NCBI RefSeq assembly: GCF_905475395.1
Contig: NC_058338.1
Coordinates: 39,613,435 to 39,677,434, forward strand
Source of the DNA: Chrysoperla carnea
Lineage: Eukaryota; Arthropoda; Insecta; Neuroptera; Chrysopidae
DNA: 64,000 nucleotides
Direction of reading: 5' to 3'
The stretch's first letter is position 1, and each line of letters begins with the position of its first letter. A model generated the notes under the pieces. The model had not been told where the DNA came from and made no database searches. It saw nothing but the letters and a program-made list of their open reading frames with translations. This document shows positions 57,219 through 64,000 of this stretch, in pieces. The position numbers and the translations under genes are program-made.

Positions 57219-57689
57219 ATAAATTTTACCATTCGGTACAATAGTTTGCAATCAATATGTTTTACATATAAATGAACCTATATAATAAAATATTGTTCAA
57301 AAGCATTTTATGAACGAATAGGAATAAAACTAGCCATGGTGGATGCGACCTTTAGATGTCAGGGCTATAACTTTGTGACTTAAATAGTATTCCGTTCATT
57401 GATTTAATTGTAGTAAACTTTATTTATTTGATAATATATTCGATTTAAAAAAAAAAAAACATTCCTAACATACTACTTGTGAGAACAATAATTTAAATTC
57501 TCATTTGTAAATATTATAAATCATATAAAGATAAGAAAACCTTATTTGTACATTAACATTGTTGCAAACTTTGATCTATATTTGTCTATAAAATTATTTA
57601 CGTAGGGTTTCCATAAACAAACTCTCTCTCATCCCTGTATCCTGAAGATCCTAAGTAGGATAATCTTTATTAAATTAGTGTATTGTCAT
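57219..57689. other. Intergenic, no recognised feature
   Basis: A+T-rich; nothing supportable. Confidence 0.4.
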
Positions 57690-57790
57690 CGGACCTTGAT
57701 AAGTGTGCGAAGTTTCAATTCAATTCGACGTTTTAAAGTAGGTGAAAACTACGTTCAAAGATTCCGTTACCTAGATATATACATCAATAC
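57690..57790 (+). repeat. RTE-like retroposon 3' fragment
   Basis: GTCATCGGACCTTGATAAGT, GTGCGAAGTTTCAATTCAAT and CAAAGATTCCGTTACCTAGA resemble a 3' end common among insect RTE-like retroposons. It is identified from remembered sequence character only. Confidence 0.4.
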
Positions 57791-58751
57791 TTCTTTATTT
57801 AGATTTTCGTGCTGAATAATAAATTCTTATGTCAGAAAGTGAATAAAAAAAGAACATGGTGGCAAGTGCAATAATAATATATTCAAGTATATATTAGATA
57901 TAGAATATTATAAAGATTGAATCTTTTAAATCTGATAATTATGTTGTATCTAATAGAAGTACCTACTATTACTTCTGTATACAATATAGCAGTCAGCCAT
58001 TATGCTCAAGTTTCATTTTCCGACAATTTGTACTACACTTTAAGTTCAGAAGAATATCCCGTCTTCAATGTACTGTGTGATCTAGTTAAATTAAATCTAA
58101 AACTTGAACTCACTCGGTCAGCTCGAAGAGTTTTATGATTTCTTAACGTTTTGAGGTGGGTGCAATACTGTTATAATACACAAACAAAACTTTATAATAT
58201 GTGTACGTATTGTAACGACCTGGAGATTCTTATTTATTTTTGTCCTTATACAAGATCAATGAGATCCATGTGGTTATCATCTCGCATATATTACTTTAGT
58301 CACCTTAATAACCAATTACCCTCAAAAAGTGAAGTTTAAAGCAATCAATTAAGTTGTTTTCATTTTTTCTCCACGATTTATCATTCATATGTAAGAACAA
58401 CATCTTACATTTTCGAAAATATAGTAAGCAAAGTTGTACCAAGATAATAACTTTTATCAGAATGTAGAAAACGATCACCAACCCAAGTGTCTCAGTTGAT
58501 TAAAGCATAGCCATGTCCGTACGGGGTGTGCCCAGAGCAGAGATGCTCTTTGTATCACGGGTACACTATGACCTTAAGATCGCATCAGTTAACAAATTTT
58601 ATAACACTTGAAATTATTCAACTTGTGCGATATTGATGATATAGAGTGTAAAGGCATTAACTGGTTTTACTCGAGGAAAGCCAATATAACCTTACTAAAC
58701 AAAATACTACTTTTCTATAAGTTAAATATTTATAGAGGTTCTTACGTACAG
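57791..58751. other. Intergenic, with a weak tRNA-like patch
   Basis: At 58485-58570 AAGTGTCTCAGTTGATTAAA and GCATAGCCATG look like an A-box region, but no convincing B box follows. Frames of 62-75 codons here have no recognisable similarity. Confidence 0.35.
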
Positions 58752-59025
58752 TGTGTCTCTAGCCTGTTTTTCTGTCGCATGGTGATATCTTTCCTCATTG
58801 CAGCATCAAATTCAAAGATTTACTTCTCATTTTAATTTTACTTCTAATCGTGATGGCTAATAACGAAAACTGGACTCCAGTCTAACAATATACCGCTTAG
58901 GAAAAAACAGGCTAGAGAAATATTATTCACTATATAATTTTGTAGAGCATATCTGTAAAAAAATTGCCTACACGCACAATATATTATTACCTACCCCGGT
59001 TTTAGCCACGGATCGAATTGATTTT
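58752..59025 (+). repeat. CTAGCCTG-type inverted-end repeat, copy 2
   Basis: The core (58752-58927) lies between TCTCTAGCCTGTTTTTCTGT and GAAAAAACAGGCTAGAGAAA, a clean inverted pair. Homology continues rightward through CATATCTGTAAAAAAATTGC to TTTTAGCCACGGATCG, as in the partial copy at 19555. It confirms the unit seen at 4414. Confidence 0.6.
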
Positions 59026-60069
59026 TTATAATTTATTAACGAAACCAAAGATTTACATAATTAAAAGGCCGCTGCGATACGCATGTTCCCATAAACCTGC
59101 GCAGTAGGTTAATAATGCAAAGGTTATGACACTTAACTGTAAATCACGGAATCAAATGAGTAAGTTGGTCACGATGCAGTAGCAAGTATAAGCTGTTATA
59201 TCGTGAGTTATCGGCACGAGTTACTAGATTTTATTAACTGGATCATCTTATAGCTGTATATAAAAGAAAAATCTGCATTTATAGTGCTAGAACACTGTAT
59301 GCATTATATGTATAAAACATTATCTTCTTTGCGGATAATATCTTAATGTATATTCTATAATATCACGTATAGCCATATAGAATATTAATAGTCAATTACA
59401 TTTGATTTGCTAACTATATCGTCTTTTATCATACTATTATTTAAGTAATTGTTTCAGTGTAATCTTTAGTAATTATGAAATGTTTACTCGGTAATATCTA
59501 TCTGTACTTTTAATGTAATTGACAAGGCAGCTAATGTTATACTTACCGAAGTTGATACTAGGTATAATAGAAAGGAGAGAAGTGTCAGAGAGTGTGCAGG
59601 AAGTCTCATTCGAGCAGTGAGTTCAAACATTTTTTGTATGTATTATTGAAATGCATTACCCTGAAGCACTCGACTTTTGTCGAGGTCCTCTGACAATCGG
59701 TGACCACAAGGGTTTTCAGAGGGCACTTTAATATTCCGCCATATTTCTTGTGTATCGTGAGATCGCAATTGAACTTTCCCTAAAAATATTCACTATAAAT
59801 AATAAAAAAAAGTATTATCAAAAATATCTTACAATAGAGAATTAAAGGCGTATGTTTGTTTCTAAATTAAAGTTCTTGGCACTCGAAATCAAATTTTTTT
59901 TCCTTGTACTAAAACGTCACTTATTCACGTCACAAGTGAATAAGAAAATTAGATATGAGATCATTGATTTAATATATTAAAATAGTAAAAGACAAAATAT
60001 TAATTATTTACAAAAAATTCTAAACCAGAAACACTAAACCACATTTAACAAAAAAACTTTGTTACCTAT
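59026..60069. other. Intergenic, with a stem-loop-rich patch
   Basis: At 59575-59770 the sequence is richer in G+C and holds CTCGACTTTTGTCGAG (perfect 6-bp stem) and an outer CCTCTGA...TCAGAGG pair. It could be a remnant of an LTR retroelement or a structured RNA; neither is proven. The rest is A+T-rich. Confidence 0.35.
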
Positions 60070-60556
60070 CAAGTGAAAACAAACAATTGATTGAGTGAAT
60101 AGTTGAAATACTATGAATAGAATTGTGATGTAACACACACATAACTGATATTCCCATATAATAAATACTATATAATGTTCTAAGCTAATTTTCGCTATCA
60201 TGGGTAAACAGGGATGTTAATAAATCAAGTTTTTTATAAGGAACATCTTTTAAATTTGACCTTTTTTTGTTCTATTTCTATCGGTTAACAAGACGGGTCT
60301 TACGGATCCAAGACCCAATTGACCTATGTTTTACATTTACGAACTTAACCTCACTTGTTACGCCCTGAGAACGCTATAAAACTTAATATCCTTTTTCGTA
60401 ATTGAGTTATCAAGTGTACGGACAGACGAACAACCGAAATTGAATTTTATGAACATCTATACCAAAATTTTGTTCGTAGCCTTAATACTCTTAAGTGGGA
60501 CTAAACTTGGTATACCTTTATACATTTTATGTATATATGTCTACAGGGTATAAAAA
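60070..60556 (-). mobile_element. HINE-like dispersed repeat, copy K
   Basis: Minus-strand copy with the 3' tail CAAGTGAAAACAAACAATTG at its left edge and a CTACAGGGTATAAAAA-type 5' end at right. It lies 200 bases from copy L in the opposite orientation. Confidence 0.8.
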
Positions 60557-60760
60557 TTTAATTAATTTTTAAAAAGCATACCAAATTTCTACACAATCAG
60601 TTGACGATAACTGCTTCAAAATTGAATTGAAAGATTCCACTCGGACAAACATACATGCATACACATACATTGCTAAGTTAAATAAAAGTGAATTTGCTCG
60701 TTGACTAGACTTATTGCGTAATATTTCTTACAAAGCATATTTATACTCTATGTGCTTTTT

Positions 60761-61380
60761 ATACCATGCATATATGAAATATACATAGTATATTAAGTTT
60801 AGTCCCAAGTTTGTAACGCTTAAAAATAATGATGCTAGGAAAAAAATTTTGTCATAGGTGTTCATAGAATCACCTTATTAGTCCATTTCCGGTTGTCCGT
60901 CCGTCCGTCCGTCTGTGGACACGATAACTCAAAAACGAAAAAAGATATCGAGCTGAAATTTTTACAGCGTACTCAGGACTTAAAAAGTGAGGTCAAGTTC
61001 GTAAATGAGCATCATAGGTCAATTGGGTCTTGGGTCCGTAGGACCCATCTTATAAACCGTTAGAGATAGAACAAAAGTTTAAATGTAAAAAATGTTCCTT
61101 ATCAAAAACTAAACAACTTTTGTTTGAAACATTTTTTCGTAAACATCACTGTTTACCCGTGAGGGCGCCAATTAGGCGGAAATTTTATAATATGTGTACA
61201 GACTATACACTAAATGCCGGTCGGTAATGCAGAAACCTATAAAGTCATTTACATATGAACTATACTTTATTAGTTATGTATGTGTCACATGTTTGTATGT
61301 GTAATGTGATAAAGAAATCAACACTGACTATGCATGGTATTTCAACAATTAACTCAGTCAATTTTTTGTTTTCACTTGTT
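60761..61380 (+). mobile_element. HINE-like dispersed repeat, copy L (full)
   Basis: The most complete copy. It has ATACCATGCATATATG at the 5' end and TATGCATGGTATTTCAAC at the 3' end, then the AACAATT...AATTTTT hairpin region and TTTTCACTTGTT. It contains CCGTCCGTCCGTCCGTC, all internal landmarks and no ORF. Confidence 0.85.
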
Positions 61381-62404
61381 AAACTTTCTTTTGGCTTACA
61401 AACTGTTATTAAATATTCAAATTAATAACTTTTAGTATATTTTATAAAAATAAATATTTGAACGTATTCTACGTATCTACTTATTCTTTTTATAATAAAA
61501 AAGAATACCAGACGTTTTAATGTTGATACTACGTATACTTATTGATATATTTTCAATTTACTTGAGTTCTTACTTAATTTACATTCAAATAGTGATCAAT
61601 TTTTCCTTGATATAACATTTTATTAACATAATTCAATTTTATACTCTGACCCCATAATAAATATATGGCCATGATAAAATGTTATTCATTAAAATCTGCA
61701 TACACAAGCACATTACAAGCAATATTATTTCATATTAATTAATAATATATGCTCGAAACTGCAATTTAATGCAATACTTATCCTCACATGATTGTGATAA
61801 CTTATCTAACAATTTTTTTAAAAAAGGTTCGCTATCATTTTCAAAAAATAATAACAATGTTATGAAAATTTTATATTGAAAGATTGATACGTAAAATGAT
61901 CACTGTCACACGGACGTAAATGGGTGAAAATGCAAAATGAAGCAATTTCCCTTTACGAGTGTTTTTTGACTTTTTTCGAAGTTCGAACTTTTTACTAATA
62001 AGGTTGGCGGAGCCCAATTGGCGAAGACATGAAAATTGAAAGAATATAAAGCGAAAACACTATATTATAGACATCATGATCTTGCATATCTTTGGATAAG
62101 AGAATTATTGAACCAGTTACATACAACTAATATAGTAGTGCAGAATCTATGAATTGATGATTAAGCTTTTACTCAAATTACGTTACACAAATTATTATAA
62201 CTAACGTAATGCTAAAGGCACAATAATCATTTTAGCTGAACATGAACATTAACAATTGATATTGTACGGTCTAGCAACCATTTTGTAAATAAGTTGCAAT
62301 ACACATGTATACATAGGGTAACATTTAGTATCAAGTATGTGCAAATGTATCTTGATTGTCATTCTCTAATTTCCTGACATACATTTCTATCTATGACCCA
62401 TAGA
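61381..62404. other. Intergenic, no recognised feature
   Basis: A+T-rich; nothing supportable. Confidence 0.4.
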
Positions 62405-62655
62405 TAATCGGAAAATTTTCACGTGAAATTATAGCTTTCAATCTACCTTTTCCAGAAATAATAGGTTGTCAGGTCTACTTGGTCGATGAGGTATGGTAAG
62501 CTATGTTTTTGATGATGCCTTTCGGGGTACCAGCTTGACCCATAAGGTAACCGAATTTTTATTTGAAACTATGGCTTTCAATCTACCTTTTCAAGAAATA
62601 GTTGGTTTCCAGGTCTACTTCGTCGATAAAGTATGGCAATCCTTGCTTTTGATTT
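62405..62655. repeat. Direct duplication with 140-bp period
   Basis: GCTTTCAATCTACCTTTTCC and AGGTCTACTTGGTCGATGAG at 62433-62490 recur at 62573-62630 with about 15 percent differences, exactly 140 bases apart. The second copy continues into a 106-codon frame (62493-62813) of unrecognised character. On the minus strand fragments such as KNSVTLWVKLVPRKASSKT are open between stops. It may be the body of an old transposon. Confidence 0.6.
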
Positions 62656-64000
62656 CCCCCTCCCTTCTTCATTTTTGCAACAAGTCCGGTAGAGTTACCA
62701 TAACCCGTTGTTTTTACAGATTTGATTGCTGCTTTATTATAAAGTGTGAGTTGGTTACCGATGAGTTAAGTGAGTTTGCGGTTCACTCCTGGTATTCAAA
62801 GTTTTGTTACTAGAGAGAAAGAAATGCAAGGCGAGAATGGTTATCCATTTTTTTTCAATAACAAATATGATTAAATTTGTTATTGTAGTTTTGTTGGTAT
62901 GACATATTTATATTTTAAGCATAATGTAGAATGTTGAGAAGCTAAAGTTTGAACAGACGCACCGTTATATACCTCGGATCAAGCAACGTGCGGTGTCACA
63001 AATACATGTAATTCGCATCAAAAAAGTCGCATCCATCTCGAATAAAAGTTGTTACAAGACTCTCAGGCAAGAAGATATCTTTACGAGAACCATAAAAATA
63101 TGAAAACCGTAGAGTACCTATTTGTCGTTGACAACTATTGATAATAAAGATAATCCGATTTTGTCTATTTTTTTATTTTTTTACTTTTGAAAAAAGTACC
63201 TTTAATTGAATCACACACTACCAGGTAAAAATTTATAACCAGTATACGTAGTAACCACATTATTGATTGAGCAAACAACATGGCGCTCATCAGCGTATTA
63301 TATACAGGTGTAGGTAGTAGCCCTTTATCACGCATTTCGACTAAACTTTCATGATTTTTATGTTTTATTTTCATAGTTAGTCTTACTTCTCATTTCATTT
63401 TGTTACTTTCTTCGGGTGATGTAAGTATTTAAGTAAACGTAAAGTCTCATATGTCCCATAAATATGCCAATATACAAAGTTGTAGTATACAGTTCAAATA
63501 TTTAAATATGGGAAATCTCTTTTATCAAAATGTCACACTGTACTCCGTATCTCTTAATTAGTTTGGAGAGCCCACCATAATAAATAATTATAAAAAAAAC
63601 TCAACCGACTCGAAAAGACTAAAAGATATGAAATTTTTTCTTCTCATATTTCTTTATGGATCATATTTTCGTTAATACGCTTTGATCGACACCTCAAGTC
63701 GATATCAGTTTTTGTTCACGCGATATCGACGCCCTAACCATGAAACGTAAAGATATGTTAAAATTGCTAAAACGGAAATTCAAATTTTTATACGGACGTG
63801 ACATCATAGTACGGGCTTGTTAAATTTGTTGACATACTGTATGATATTAATTTTACTTACATTTTATATGGTATTTCTGTGTTGTAAATTAATTTTTTTA
63901 AAGTGTAAATTATACATTGAACTGTTGACAGATTGACAGATCACGTACTTGTATGTCACCAACAGAGAGCGCCAAAATACTGCGTTTAAATATCTCAAAA
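62656..64000. other. Intergenic with probable dispersed repeats
   Basis: The segments 63230-63370 (CATGGCGCTCATCAGCG, TATATACAGGTGTAGGTAGT) and 63595-63830 (GATATCGACGCCCTAACC, TTTATACGGACGTGACATCA) have the G+C-richer look of insect dispersed repeats. No second copies are present here. The 69-codon minus-strand frame at 63165 overlaps the first and is not called a gene. Confidence 0.3.

Overview
The window is A+T-rich (roughly 70 percent A+T by eye) animal nuclear DNA, almost certainly from an insect. The evidence is a secreted chitin-binding (peritrophin-type) protein gene with a spliced signal-peptide exon, an insect-type secreted protein rich in His, Gly, Lys and Tyr, arthropod TCAGT initiators, and long intergenic stretches packed with short non-autonomous transposons. 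The order cannot be fixed from the sequence. There are no operons, ribosome binding sites, CRISPR arrays or bacterial features.

Only three genes are well supported. (1) NAXD, the ATP- or ADP-dependent NAD(P)H-hydrate dehydratase, is an uninterrupted plus-strand ORF at 1013-2011. It has two in-frame starts that could give mitochondrial and cytosolic forms. (2) A secreted, low-complexity protein resembling the insect DUF4779 group lies on the minus strand at 31273-32334, with a well-spaced TATA box and initiator. (3) A two-exon peritrophin-like protein of 282 residues lies on the plus strand. Its signal-peptide exon (47851-47904) joins in phase 0 to the chitin-binding exon (49380-50174), and its intron contains a MITE. 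The three genes are unrelated in function, except that the second and third are both secreted and possibly extracellular-matrix proteins.

Fragments of further genes may be present. Two plus-strand exons (9030-9142 and 10867-10944) join in matching phase and read as sensible protein, with an alternative terminal exon at 10152. A candidate 5' untranslated exon with a TCAGT initiator and a perfect GTAAGT donor lies on the minus strand at 44681-44772. A weaker exon candidate is at 28672-28761. None could be assigned to a known family.

The rest is mostly repeats. One family has about twelve copies spread over both strands; it has short subterminal inverted repeats, an internal CTGT/CCGT-type microsatellite and a 3' hairpin, an architecture recalling non-autonomous Helentrons (HINE/DINE-1). 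Other elements are a near-perfect 1.3-kb palindrome (14473-15762), a Tc1-like MITE with about 200-bp inverted repeats (21278-21766), elements with TACAG ends and TGGGCCA-like inner sequence (25292-26134 and 54955-55649), a pair of about 240-bp inverted repeats 1.4 kb apart (11728-13560), a palindromic MITE family (13549, 35096, 48487), two tRNA-derived SINE families, a three-unit tandem array of palindromes (6596-6936), a hairpin just 3' of the minus-strand gene (30781-30944), and several fragments resembling 3' ends of RTE-like retroposons. No autonomous transposase or reverse transcriptase is intact.

The best candidates for something undescribed are the large palindrome as a potential endogenous hairpin-RNA locus, the palindrome array, and the abundant HINE-like family, one copy of which holds a coding-like insert.
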